Below, piece after piece: positions 17,729 to 25,646 of a stretch of 64,000 nucleotides of DNA. Position numbers and translations under genes: made by a program. The DNA comes from Actinoalloteichus fjordicus (GTDB lineage Bacteria; Actinomycetota; Actinomycetes; Mycobacteriales; Pseudonocardiaceae): positions 1,674,001-1,738,000 of the forward strand of contig NZ_CP016076.1 in the NCBI RefSeq assembly GCF_001941625.1, given 5' to 3'. Below the pieces are notes generated by a model, which was not told the DNA's origin, ran no database searches, and saw nothing but the letters and a program-made list of their open reading frames with translations. Position 1 is the first letter of the stretch. Each line of letters opens with the position of its first letter.

Positions 17729-18127
17729 ATGGACGAGTTCAGTGCGCTGCGTGCGCGGCAGAGGGCCTTCGTCGAGGCGCGAGGGTGGCAGGAGTTCCAC
17801 ACCCCGAAGAACCTCGCGCTGGCGTTGACCGGCGAGGTCGGGGAGCTGGTATCGGAGGTCCAGTGGCTTGCGGCGGAGGAGATCCCGGCGGCCCTGGCCG
17901 AGGGGCCGCTACGGGGCAGGATCGCGGACGAGGCTGCCGACGTCCTGCTCTATCTGCTGCGCTTCGCCGACTCCTGCGGCATCGATCTCCTCGCCGCCGC
18001 GAACGCCAAGATCGACCGCAACGAACAGCGCTTTCCCGTCGAACTGCAACGCGGTTCGATCGTCCGGGTCGACCCCCGAAGTGATCCGGCGTCGACCACG
18101 CAGCCGGACGGGGCCGAGTCGAGGTGA
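17729..18127 (+). CDS. MazG-like nucleotide pyrophosphohydrolase
   Basis: 132 aa. The metal-binding pattern ALTGEVGELVSEVQW...DEAADVLLYLLRFAD is that of the all-alpha NTP pyrophosphatases of the RS21-C6/dCTPase group. These cleave dCTP or modified nucleotides to the monophosphate and keep the pool clean. The C-terminal 30 residues (after KIDRNEQRFP) are an unstructured tail. TACGGT 8 bases before the ATG and no ribosome site suggest leaderless transcription. It converges with the PP2C gene. Confidence 0.85.
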   Translation: MDEFSALRARQRAFVEARGWQEFHTPKNLALALTGEVGELVSEVQWLAAEEIPAALAEGPLRGRIADEAADVLLYLLRFADSCGIDLLAAANAKIDRNEQRFPVELQRGSIVRVDPRSDPASTTQPDGAESR

Positions 18128-18137
18128 GAGCGGCCTG

Positions 18138-18178
18138 CCCCCGGGATGCGCACCGGAGGGTCGCGTCGTGCCCGGGGG
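18138..18178. terminator. Bidirectional terminator between convergent genes
   Basis: CCCCCGGG (18138-18145) pairs with CCCGGGGG (18171-18178), lying between the MazG-like stop and the PP2C stop. The loop is long (25 bases), so confidence is moderate. Confidence 0.4.
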
Positions 18179-18195
18179 AGCGGAGCGGCGATCGC

Positions 18196-19644
18196 CTAGC
18201 GGCCGAGCCTGCGCCGCACGGCGATCGTCGCGACGGCACCGACGCCGAGCACCGCCGCGCCGACGAGCAGCGATCGTGCCGAGCGCGGCTGTCGCCGGTG
18301 CTCGGCAGCAGACCAGTCGGTCGTCGAGGCGTCCTCCCGACGGTCGCTCGACTCGTCCCGGCCTGCCGCAGCCTGCTCGGTGACAGCCGCGCCGCCGTCG
18401 GCTCCGGCGTCCTCGGGTGTCGTGGCGGTCGCCTGCTCGGTGCTGACGGCGGGGTCGGCGTCGTTGGTGGGGGTCACGGGGGCGTGCCCGGAGACGGCCG
18501 AGTCGCTCGCGGTCGCCGAGTCCGCTGGGCGGCTCGTCTCCGCCCACCCCGGATCAGCCTGCGCCCCCGCAGCACCGGAACGCTCGACGTCCCGAGAGCC
18601 CGCTGCCTGCGCCTCGTCCGCCTGGCTCGACCGGTCGGCTTCGGTGAACCACGCCGACACGGTGGGCGCGACCGGTGCCTCGGCGTGGTCCTGCCCTGCG
18701 GTCGCCCGGTCGAGACCGGCGGGCTCGGTCGGGTCCGCCGCCGGGGTCTCCGCGCCGTGGCCGATGCCGTCCGGCGCGGTGGAGTCCGGCGCTGCGGAGT
18801 CCGCGTCCGGGGCGTCCGCCGCAGCAGCGCCTGCCGGGGCGACGGTCGCCGCGACGGCAGCAGGCTCGCTCGACCCGGCTGAGCCGCCCGCGACCGCTGC
18901 GGCCTCGGCGTCTCCCGCGCCCTCCGAGACCTCGGTGACGTCCGCGACGATCACCGTGACGTTGTCCGGCCCGCCACCGGCCAGCGCCGCCTCGATGAGT
19001 CGGTCGGCACAGACCTCGTGGTCGCCGATGCGCAGTTCGACGCTCAGCGCCGCGTGGTTCAGGACGTCGGTGAGTCCGTCGGAGCACAGCAGATAACGGT
19101 CACCGGCGCGCACCTCGCGCAGCTCGGTGGTGGTCTCCACGACCTCTTCGCCGGTCAATGCACGCAGCACCAGCGAGCGTTTCGGGTGCACCTCGGCCTC
19201 GGCGATGGTGATGCGGCCCGCGTCGACGAGCGATTGAACGAACGTGTCGTCGTGGGTGATCTGGACGAGTTCGTCGTCCCGCATCAGATACGCGCGCGAG
19301 TCGCCGACGTTGAGCAGCCCCACCCGGTCGTCCGCGAAGAGCAGCGCGGTGAGCGTGGTCCCCATCCCGGCGAGCTCGGGCTCCTCCTCGACGGTGGCGG
19401 CGATGGCGCTGTTGCCGTCGACCGCCGCGTCGCGCAGCGCGCCGAGCAGGTCCTCGGCCGGGTCTGCGTCGTCGAGCGGCGTCACCGAGGCGATGACGAC
19501 CCGGCTCGCGATCTCGCCGCCCACATGGCCGCCCATGCCGTCGGCCACCGCGAGCAGCCGAGGGCCCGCGTACACGGAGTCCTCGTTGTTCGAGCGGACC
19601 AGCCCCCGGTCACTGCGGGCCGTGTAACGCAGAGCGAGGGTCAT
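18196..19644 (-). CDS. PP2C-family Ser/Thr protein phosphatase with membrane anchor
   Basis: 482 aa. The catalytic domain (about 1-238) shows the PP2C motifs RSNNEDSVY, VADGMGGH, NVGDSRAYL, LCSDGLTD and GGPDNVT with the metal-binding Asp residues. A low-complexity Ala/Asp/Glu/Ser-rich region of about 210 residues follows. A single membrane helix lies at about 458-475 (SLLVGAAVLGVGAVATIAV) before a basic end. In actinomycetes PstP-type phosphatases oppose Ser/Thr kinases that control growth; there the sensor domain is outside the membrane, whereas here little follows the helix. The start has AAGGAG at the right distance. Confidence 0.9.
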   Translation of the reverse strand: MTLALRYTARSDRGLVRSNNEDSVYAGPRLLAVADGMGGHVGGEIASRVVIASVTPLDDADPAEDLLGALRDAAVDGNSAIAATVEEEPELAGMGTTLTALLFADDRVGLLNVGDSRAYLMRDDELVQITHDDTFVQSLVDAGRITIAEAEVHPKRSLVLRALTGEEVVETTTELREVRAGDRYLLCSDGLTDVLNHAALSVELRIGDHEVCADRLIEAALAGGGPDNVTVIVADVTEVSEGAGDAEAAAVAGGSAGSSEPAAVAATVAPAGAAAADAPDADSAAPDSTAPDGIGHGAETPAADPTEPAGLDRATAGQDHAEAPVAPTVSAWFTEADRSSQADEAQAAGSRDVERSGAAGAQADPGWAETSRPADSATASDSAVSGHAPVTPTNDADPAVSTEQATATTPEDAGADGGAAVTEQAAAGRDESSDRREDASTTDWSAAEHRRQPRSARSLLVGAAVLGVGAVATIAVRRRLGR

Positions 19645-19752
19645 GGGGCAGCTCCTTCACCCGTCCTACCTCTGTGGAGGAGACGTCCGATCAGTTTGCG
19701 GAGAGGGTCGTCACCACCCCCGACCACAGCAGGTTAACGCAGAGCCAAGACT

Positions 19753-19827
19753 GTTCCCTCGCTCAGTGCCACGGTGCGGCCCCGGTGCCGACACCGGGGC
19801 GACGCCTGCTGCACCGAGCGAGGGAAC
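19753..19827. terminator. Nested long hairpin, terminator or structured RNA
   Basis: GTTCCCTCGCTC (19753-19764) pairs perfectly with GAGCGAGGGAAC (19816-19827). Just inside, GGTGC (19773-19777) pairs with GCACC (19811-19815), and GCCCCGGTG/CACCGGGGC (19779-19787 and 19792-19800) makes an inner hairpin. It lies between two minus-strand genes, downstream of the one ending at 19910. Confidence 0.55.
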
Positions 19828-19909
19828 CCGCCTCCCCTATGTCGCCCCCTGGTCGACATGGGAGCGGCACCCGTCGCCTGACCCCTCGCGCAGGCGGCGG
19901 GTGCCGAGT

Positions 19910-20392
19910 TCAGTCGGCGCCTTCTCGGCGCCTGCCGCCGATATGAGCGGCTTTGTCTGCTTTCGCATACCTGTTGTTCGCAGGCAGCAGCCAGAACACG
20001 ATCGCGATTGCCGCAGCGACCACCGCGAGAATACTCAGAATTCCGACCATGGGCGGCGGATGGCCGCCGAAGAACAGCAGATACGGAAATGCGGAGAGCA
20101 CTGCGAAAATAGTGATTAAGACGCGGGCCGAGGTGGTCCCCCGGCGTGCCGAGAGTCCGCGGAACAGCAGCATCGCGGCACCGAACACGGCGATCAAGGC
20201 GTGCGAAATCAAGGTCTCCCGTCGTGCCCCGATCAGCCGGTCCCCCTCGGCGGGACCGACCCGTTCCGGTATTTCGGTCACCGACATTCCGGCTGCTTCC
20301 GGCAGGATCTCCGGCGACTCGTCGATGACCGGCACGATGTCGTCTGCGGCCAGGGTCTCGCCGCCGGAACAGCCGAGCACGGCGCCGGTCAC
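19910..20392 (-). CDS. Small multi-pass membrane protein of unknown function
   Basis: 160 aa from a GTG at 20392. Residues about 1-55 are acidic (ETLAADDIVPVIDESPEILP). Three membrane segments follow at about 61-79 (LISHALIAVFGAAMLLFRGL), 88-108 (ARVLITIFAVLSAFPYLLFF) and 115-137 (MVGILSILAVVAAAIAIVFWLL), with a basic tail. An open frame runs upstream to 20551, but there its third-codon GC is poor while the overlapping frame listed at 20389-20508 has the expected bias, so the extension is an artefact. The GTG overlaps that gene's stop (GTGA). The first residues MTGAVLGC look like a lipobox lacking its hydrophobic part. Function unknown. Confidence 0.6.
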   Translation of the reverse strand: MTGAVLGCSGGETLAADDIVPVIDESPEILPEAAGMSVTEIPERVGPAEGDRLIGARRETLISHALIAVFGAAMLLFRGLSARRGTTSARVLITIFAVLSAFPYLLFFGGHPPPMVGILSILAVVAAAIAIVFWLLPANNRYAKADKAAHIGGRRREGAD

Positions 20393-20508
20393 CGCGTCAC
20401 CACGGCGATCAGGATCGTCACCAGCAGGCCGGTCAGGGTCCCCGGCTTGCGAGCAGGCGTCGTCGGTACCGCCGGCTGCGGACCAGGGGCAGTCTGGGGT
20501 CGGTTCAT
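20389..20508 (-). CDS. 39-aa membrane-anchor peptide, possibly the split N-terminus of the next gene
   Basis: The peptide begins MNRPQTAPGPQPAVPTTPAR and ends with KPGTLTGLLVTILIAVVTR. It has a Pro-rich start and one hydrophobic segment. Codons are almost all G/C in the third position and AGGGAGA lies upstream, so it is real coding sequence. It ends in a GTGA overlap with the next gene. If one base shift joined the frames, the product would read LLVTILIAVVTGAVLGCSGG, a complete lipoprotein signal. Either a coupled small gene or a frameshifted lipoprotein N-terminus fits. Confidence 0.55.
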   Translation of the reverse strand: MNRPQTAPGPQPAVPTTPARKPGTLTGLLVTILIAVVTR

Positions 20509-20978
20509 CGGAACGGGTCTCCCTGCCATTCGAGCTGTCGGGCTCGACCACGACGACGTGGTCGCCTGCCTGCGGTGCTCGGGTGTCGCGGACGCGTGAG
20601 GTGTGACGCGTATCGGAGCGTGTCGACCACGTCGGCGGAAAGGATCGTGCTATCGGCTCCCGTCGGTCGCCGAAAGGTTCGCCGACGGTTCTACCCGCGT
20701 TCGCGTGGGCGGTCAGATCGGGGCTCGGTATATCCTCTCTGGCGGGAATGACACCGGATTCAGGGTGCGATTCCGGCTCGATTTCGGTCTGACTACTCGG
20801 GGGCCGGCGTCGTGGCGAACCGGCCTGCGGAGCGGATCAGATGTTACACACGAGGCTGCGTGGAATTCACCGGATGGTCGACCTGATCTGGAGAAAATTT
20901 AGTCCGTAGTCGAGATCAGTTCCCTGCACTACGATTCGTTGATCGTCGGCAGGACGGCCTGGAGGACGGGAAGGAAGC
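20509..20978. other. Divergent intergenic region
   Basis: 470 bp between the minus-strand membrane-protein unit and the plus-strand LysR gene. AT-richer patches occur at about 20720-20770 and 20870-20945 (GAGAAAATTTAGTCCG), likely promoters. No gene was recognised. Confidence 0.45.
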
Positions 20979-22061
20979 ATGTCCACGCACAGCCCACTCA
21001 GAATCTCCTCGGCGAGCGGCAGAAGTCGACTGTTGCAGTCGCCCCTTCCGCTGCTCGACACCACGATGGACCAGCTCCGCACGTTGCTCGCCGTCCGCGA
21101 GGCAGGCACGGCGCTCGGCGCCGCCAGGACGCTCGGTCGGGAGCAGTCCAGCGTGCAGAAGCAGCTCGACACCCTGAACCGCAACTTCAGCAACCTGTGC
21201 GGTGAGCCGCTGGTGCTCAAGCAGGGGCGTGGCAAGGACGTGTTGTTCACCGACACCGGCGAGACCCTCGTGGAGATGGCCCGGCGCACCCTCGGCGGCT
21301 GGCTCGACGAGATCCACGAGTGCAGGCGCAGACTCGGCGGGACTCTGACGGTGGCCACCACGCGGTTCACCCTCCGGTATCTCGCCGACGCCGGGCAGTA
21401 CGTCTCGGAGGAGTTCGATCGACGCGGCGTCGAGCTGAAGGTCGTGCACGTCCGCTCCGGGGACCTCTTCGGCAGGCTGCGAGCCAAACAGGTCGACCTG
21501 GTGTGCGGCAGCGTGGTGACCAGGACCGACGACGTCGACGAGCTGGCCGACTATGACGTCATGGAGTGGCGCCGCAGCGGATTGTCGCTGGTGACGAACC
21601 TGCCGCCCGCGTTGTTGCCGGGCCCGACGATGCGGACCAGTGAGCTGCCCACGCTCCCGCTGGTGACGCCGGTCGGCGGGCTGATCACGGACTTCCTGCG
21701 CGGCTGGTTCGGCGCGGACTATCGAGCGACGCTCGACATCTCGGCCGAGATCGACACGGTGCACTACGGATTCGAGCTGCTGCGTTCCGAGCTGAGTCGA
21801 GGCGCACTGCTGGTCACCAAGGGGATCGGGGAGGCCGCCGAGCAGGGGCGACTGCCGGAGGGCCAGGGGCTGCGGACCATCGAGCTGATCGACGACATCG
21901 CCCCGGGCTTACAGGTCCTCGCCGGGTTGTTCGCCCGTCGGGGCGAGCGCGCCGCACACCCGGTGGATCATCCGCTCAACCTGCTGTGGGAGGCGTTCGC
22001 GCAGCAGGACGCACGGTGGAAGCAGTCGCGCACCGTCGGCGTCGACGAGCAGGACGGCTGA
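20979..22061 (+). CDS. LysR-type transcriptional regulator
   Basis: 360 aa. After a 30-residue leader the helix-turn-helix reads MDQLRTLLAVREAGTALGAARTLGREQSSVQKQLDTL (about 30-66). It is LysR-like, although Gln-Lys-Gln replaces the common SRQI. An effector domain follows to about 330. AAGGAAG precedes the ATG. An internal ATG at residue 30 could be an alternative start that gives a more usual length. It converges with the DUF1648 gene and is not clearly linked to any target. Confidence 0.8.
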   Translation: MSTHSPLRISSASGRSRLLQSPLPLLDTTMDQLRTLLAVREAGTALGAARTLGREQSSVQKQLDTLNRNFSNLCGEPLVLKQGRGKDVLFTDTGETLVEMARRTLGGWLDEIHECRRRLGGTLTVATTRFTLRYLADAGQYVSEEFDRRGVELKVVHVRSGDLFGRLRAKQVDLVCGSVVTRTDDVDELADYDVMEWRRSGLSLVTNLPPALLPGPTMRTSELPTLPLVTPVGGLITDFLRGWFGADYRATLDISAEIDTVHYGFELLRSELSRGALLVTKGIGEAAEQGRLPEGQGLRTIELIDDIAPGLQVLAGLFARRGERAAHPVDHPLNLLWEAFAQQDARWKQSRTVGVDEQDG

Positions 22062-22126
22062 CCGGCGCTCGCGCACCCGCGCCCTCCTCGACGCGCGGGC
22101 GGACGAATGGAGCGGGACGTCGCGAG

Positions 22127-23275
22127 TCACCCCCGGACGGTCAGCGAGATCATGCCCGTGGCGTTCAGCCACCAGAGCGCCCCGAGCGTCAGGGCGAGCA
22201 CGGACAGGATCGTCCACGCCGCCGGATGACCGAGGTTGAGCGTCCAGTAGACGCCGACCCGCCGATGCACCAGGAGCGCGGGATCGTGTCGGTTGACGTA
22301 GACCATGCCGCCGAGGAACCAGTTCCGATCGTCGTCGCGTTGTACAAGGCCGGCGTCCTCCGGCGCGTCGGTCTCCTCGGGCAGCCTGCTGCCGGATCTC
22401 TGTGGCAGCCTGCTGCCGAGTTCCCCCACTCGGACCATGAACACCACCCACGCCCCGACGGCGAGGACGACCACGGCGGCGATCAGGAGGATCGCGGGCA
22501 GGCCGGCAGGTAGCAGTTCCCACACGATGCTCGCGGCGACGAGCAGCGCTGTGTTCAGGCACGTCGTGGTGAACAGCAGAAGCCTGCCCACACCGGCGAG
22601 GTACACCCGGAAGCGCCGGGCGGAGTCGGCGGGCCGCTCCGCGTCGAGTTCCGGCCGCGCCCGCAGGATCAAAATCGTCAGGATGGTCGCCAACAGCGTG
22701 ACGCCGGTCTGGAGAAGCACTGGCAGAAAGGCGGTAGACACCGACGCGGGCGTCCTGACAGCCGGGTCGGTGCCGAGGGAGCTCAGGTCGGGCAGGGTGG
22801 AGGGCAGCTCTGGGTAGCGCCAGAAGCCCAGCGCCGCAGTGCCCGCGACGAGCAGTAGAGCGGGGATGAGCCAGCCGACGGGAAACGAGACGGGCTCGGT
22901 GCGCAGCGTGGTGTCCGTGGTGACGCCCTGGTGCAGCTCGGCGTACCAGGCCCCGCGTCCTTTGGCCCGCCGGACTTCTCCCGAGGCGAGCAGATACAGC
23001 CCCAGATCGACGAGGCCGAGGACGGCGAGGATCTCGCCTGGCAGCGTCACGCCCCACAGAGTGGGCAGCAGCAGACCGAGCACGGCCAGCCCGCCCGCCA
23101 GCAGTACTCCGCGCTGGTAGCGGCGGCGCGTGCCGCGAATCGCGGGATCGGCGGCCCGCGCCGACGGCACTCGGATGCCGAAGGGCAGCGTCGGTCTGGC
23201 CAGGACAGGGATCGACCAGAAGACGCCGGTGACCAGCAGGACGTGCAGCGTGATCAGCAGTGTGTAGAGGGTCAT
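22127..23275 (-). CDS. DUF1648/DUF5808 multi-pass membrane protein
   Basis: 382 aa. It starts at the ATG overlapping the GntR stop (ATGA). About eight membrane segments are seen, for example residues 3-22 (LYTLLITLHVLLVTGVFWSI), 56-95, 133-155, 192-216 and 232-290. The C-terminal block RDDDRNWFLGGMVYVNRHDPALLVHRR is the DUF5808 signature. The DUF1648-like central part relates it to SdpI-type immunity and signalling proteins, which in Bacillus protect the membrane and sequester a regulator. Here it is co-transcribed with a YtrA-type repressor, so it may act as sensor or protector. Function is inferred. Confidence 0.75.
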   Translation of the reverse strand: MTLYTLLITLHVLLVTGVFWSIPVLARPTLPFGIRVPSARAADPAIRGTRRRYQRGVLLAGGLAVLGLLLPTLWGVTLPGEILAVLGLVDLGLYLLASGEVRRAKGRGAWYAELHQGVTTDTTLRTEPVSFPVGWLIPALLLVAGTAALGFWRYPELPSTLPDLSSLGTDPAVRTPASVSTAFLPVLLQTGVTLLATILTILILRARPELDAERPADSARRFRVYLAGVGRLLLFTTTCLNTALLVAASIVWELLPAGLPAILLIAAVVVLAVGAWVVFMVRVGELGSRLPQRSGSRLPEETDAPEDAGLVQRDDDRNWFLGGMVYVNRHDPALLVHRRVGVYWTLNLGHPAAWTILSVLALTLGALWWLNATGMISLTVRG

Positions 23276-23676
23276 GTCGTCGGGTCCTCCCGTCGGTTGT
23301 CGAAGTCGGCGAGCACCTCGGTGGACCGTTCGAGCACGTCCGCTGAGGTCAGGCCGTGGACCACTCCCTCGGCGAGGAGGGTCCGCAGGCGTCGCTGCCA
23401 CTCCTCGGCGACCGAGGCCTCCGGCGGGCCGGAGCGGCCGTCGCGGCGGACGACGGCGCCGCTCTTGCGATTGACCCGGATGACCCCCTCCTGTCGGAGC
23501 AGGTCGTAGGCCTTGTTGACCGTGTGGAAATTGATCAGCAGATCGGCGGCCAGCTGCCTGGTGGAGGGCAGCGAGGCGCCTTCCACCAGGTTGCCCACGG
23601 CAACGGCCTCCACGACTCGATCCCGGATCTGCTGATAGATCGGCACCTCGCTGTCGAGGTCGATGGTGAGCTGCAC
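23272..23676 (-). CDS. GntR-family regulator, YtrA subfamily
   Basis: 134 aa. A winged helix (residues about 10-75, PIYQQIRDRVVEAVAVGNLVEGASLPSTRQLAADLLINFHTVNKAYDLLRQEGVI) is followed by a short tail of about 50 residues. That is the YtrA layout, which dimerises without a large effector domain and typically represses an ABC transporter. The GTG start at 23676 lies 9 bases from the palindromic operator at 23685-23717. It is divergent from the ABC transporter at 23790 and co-transcribed with the DUF1648 gene. Confidence 0.88.
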   Translation of the reverse strand: MQLTIDLDSEVPIYQQIRDRVVEAVAVGNLVEGASLPSTRQLAADLLINFHTVNKAYDLLRQEGVIRVNRKSGAVVRRDGRSGPPEASVAEEWQRRLRTLLAEGVVHGLTSADVLERSTEVLADFDNRREDPTT

Positions 23677-23684
23677 CCCGTCAT

Positions 23685-23717
23685 GCTATCTGTTATACAT
23701 AATCTATAACAGATAGC
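23685..23717. promoter_or_regulatory. Perfect palindromic operator between GntR and ABC transporter
   Basis: GCTATCTGTTATA (23685-23697) and TATAACAGATAGC (23705-23717) form a perfect 13-base inverted repeat around 7 bases. The AT-rich core can supply -10 elements in both directions. It very likely binds the GntR/YtrA protein and represses both units. Confidence 0.8.
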
Positions 23718-23789
23718 GCGGTGTCGTCCAGCTGGGCGGTGTCCGGCGGTGATCGACGGCGCCCGTGTCCTTTCAGAGCAGGAGATCCC

Positions 23790-24767
23790 ATGGCACGTTG
23801 TCCGGCAGGCGTCTCGCCTGTCCCACTTGGCAGGCACTCGACGAGCGGAGAAGGATCGATCGAGGTCACGGCCCTGACCAAGCGCTTCGGCTCGGTCACC
23901 GCCGTGTCCGACCTCAGCTTCCGCGTGGGCCCCGGCATGGTGACCGGCTTCCTCGGCCCCAATGGCGCGGGGAAGAGCACGACCATGCGCATGCTGCTCG
24001 GCCTGGTGCGTCCCGACGCAGGCCGGGCACTCATCGGCGGGCGGCGATACGCGGACCTGCCTCGACCGACCGCAGCGGTCGGCGCCGTCCTGGACTCGGC
24101 GGGCCTGCATCCGACGAGGACGGGCCGTGACCACCTGCTCCTCTACTGCACGATGGGCGGGCACCCCCGTGCGCGCGTGTCCGAGGTCCTCGATCTGCTG
24201 GGTATCGCCGAGGTGGCGGACCGGCCGACTCGCGGCTACTCCACCGGAATGCGACAACGGCTGAACCTGGCCGTCGCACTGCTCGGCGACCCGCACTTCC
24301 TGCTGCTCGACGAGCCGGGCAACGGATTGGACCCGGCCGGGGCCTCCTGGTTACGCGGACTCCTCCGCGAGCTGGCCGACGACGGCCGCACGATCCTCGT
24401 CTCGAGTCATGTCCTCGCCGAGGTGGCGCAGCTCGCCGATCGGGTCGTGGTCATCAAGTCGGGCAGGCTGGTGGCCGACGCGCCGACGGCCGAGCTCACC
24501 GCAGGCGCCACGCAGGCGATCCTCGTCCGATCCCCTGACGCCGAGGATCTCGCCCGCGCCGTCCTTGCCCGCCCGACCGGCGGTCCCGGTCTGCCCGCCG
24601 TGGCGCTGATGGGTCCGGACCAGCTGCGCGTCGAGGGGATGACCACCGCCGACCTCGCTGATCTCGTCGCCGAGCGCGGCCTGCGCGTCCACGAACTGAC
24701 CAGGCAGACCGAGGACCTCGAACGAGTCTTCCTGCGACTGACCGCCGACGAGGAGCCGAACCGATGA
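23790..24767 (+). CDS. ABC transporter ATP-binding protein
   Basis: 325 aa. Walker A GPNGAGKST is at residues 56-64, the signature YSTGMRQRL near 150, and Walker B FLLLDEPGNGLDP near 170, followed by the switch His in SSH. A C-terminal extension of about 75 residues is typical of bacitracin-type and YtrB-like exporter ATPases. AGGAG precedes ATG 23790. Its stop overlaps the permease start (ATGA). Divergent from a YtrA-type repressor, it probably exports or senses a membrane-active compound. Confidence 0.92.
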   Translation: MARCPAGVSPVPLGRHSTSGEGSIEVTALTKRFGSVTAVSDLSFRVGPGMVTGFLGPNGAGKSTTMRMLLGLVRPDAGRALIGGRRYADLPRPTAAVGAVLDSAGLHPTRTGRDHLLLYCTMGGHPRARVSEVLDLLGIAEVADRPTRGYSTGMRQRLNLAVALLGDPHFLLLDEPGNGLDPAGASWLRGLLRELADDGRTILVSSHVLAEVAQLADRVVVIKSGRLVADAPTAELTAGATQAILVRSPDAEDLARAVLARPTGGPGLPAVALMGPDQLRVEGMTTADLADLVAERGLRVHELTRQTEDLERVFLRLTADEEPNR

Positions 24768-25555
24768 CCACGCTGATTCGCGCGGAGTTCCGCAGGTTGG
24801 GCTCTACGAGGCTGTGGATCTGGGGTCTGCTCGCCGCCGTGGCCTGCGGCGGCCTGACCGGCCTGATCGCCGTCGTCGGGCCGGAGAACTCGAGCCCGCC
24901 CCTGCCGGGGCTCGACACCCCCGACGGCGTCCTGCTCCTGCTCGGCCTCGCCGGGCTCACCACGTTCGTCCCCGCTCTGTTCGGCACCACGGCCATGGGT
25001 GCGGAGCACCGGCACCAGACGATCACGGCGACGTTCCTCTTCGCACCTCGCCGGTGGACGGTGCTGGTCGCGAAGCTCCTCGTCTACGCCACGGCGGGCC
25101 TGGCCTACGGGCTGGTCGTCGTCGCGACGGCCGTGCTCGGGCTCTACGCCGGGGCGGCGGTGCACGGCGTGAAACTGGGCCTCCCCGTCGGTGCCCTGAC
25201 GGTGACGGGGCTGCGGATCGTCCTGGCGATGGCGCTCTTCACCGTGTTAGGCGTCGCCGTCGGCGCGCTGGTCGGCAACCAGCTGCTGGCGTTCGTGGTG
25301 GTGGGTGCCTGGTTCTACGCGGTGGAGAACCTGCTGCTGTTCGTTCCCGGTCTGAGCGCGGCCTATCCCTACCTGCCCGGCGGCGCGACGTCATCGCTGC
25401 TGGGATTCACCCTGCTCGCCGACCAAGCCGACGAACTCGCCGGGACCGGCGTGCGAATGCTCCCCGCCCAGCTCGCCGGACTGCTGTTACTCGGCTATCT
25501 CCTCATCGCCACGGTGACGGCGATTGCCCTGCCGCTGCGCCGCGACGTCGCCTGA
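24764..25555 (+). CDS. ABC transporter permease
   Basis: 263 aa with six hydrophobic stretches: about 19-38 (LWIWGLLAAVACGGLTGLIA), 60-80, 100-128 (ATAGLAYGLVVVATAVLGLYAG), 142-165, 170-190 and 235-255. The layout IRAEFRRLGSTR then membrane segments is the ABC-2 permease type. It is coupled to the ATPase by a 4-base overlap. No own regulatory features are visible. Confidence 0.88.
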   Translation: MTTLIRAEFRRLGSTRLWIWGLLAAVACGGLTGLIAVVGPENSSPPLPGLDTPDGVLLLLGLAGLTTFVPALFGTTAMGAEHRHQTITATFLFAPRRWTVLVAKLLVYATAGLAYGLVVVATAVLGLYAGAAVHGVKLGLPVGALTVTGLRIVLAMALFTVLGVAVGALVGNQLLAFVVVGAWFYAVENLLLFVPGLSAAYPYLPGGATSSLLGFTLLADQADELAGTGVRMLPAQLAGLLLLGYLLIATVTAIALPLRRDVA

Positions 25556-25589
25556 ACGCGGGAACAGGATCGCGCCGACCCGGTCCAGT

Positions 25590-25619
25590 GGTGGTGATCA
25601 CGAGAAGACGATCACCACC
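25590..25619. terminator. Inverted repeat after the ABC transporter
   Basis: GGTGGTGATC (25590-25599) pairs perfectly with GATCACCACC (25610-25619). It lies 35 bp after the permease stop and just before the leaderless promoter of the next gene, so it could be a terminator or an operator. Confidence 0.55.
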
Positions 25620-25634
25620 CGGGCAGGGCCGGAC

Positions 25635-25640
25635 TACCGT
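25635..25640 (+). promoter_or_regulatory. Leaderless -10 element of the FAD reductase gene
   Basis: TACCGT ends 6 bases before the ATG at 25647 and no ribosome site is seen, the same spacing as at the TetR gene (15394). The inverted repeat at 25590-25619 spans the expected -35 region. Confidence 0.45.
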
Positions 25641-25646
25641 CGAGGC

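Noticed and set aside
12738-19644. PP2C phosphatase as direct partner of the STAS protein in an icfG-like circuit
   Set aside because: It is 5 kb away on the opposite strand and is of the membrane-anchored PstP type, not the SpoIIE/RsbU-like type that serves STAS proteins.
19910-20551. Single 213-aa membrane protein
   Set aside because: Third-codon bias and a ribosome site support a 39-aa frame in the first part, so the annotated gene was started at GTG 20392.
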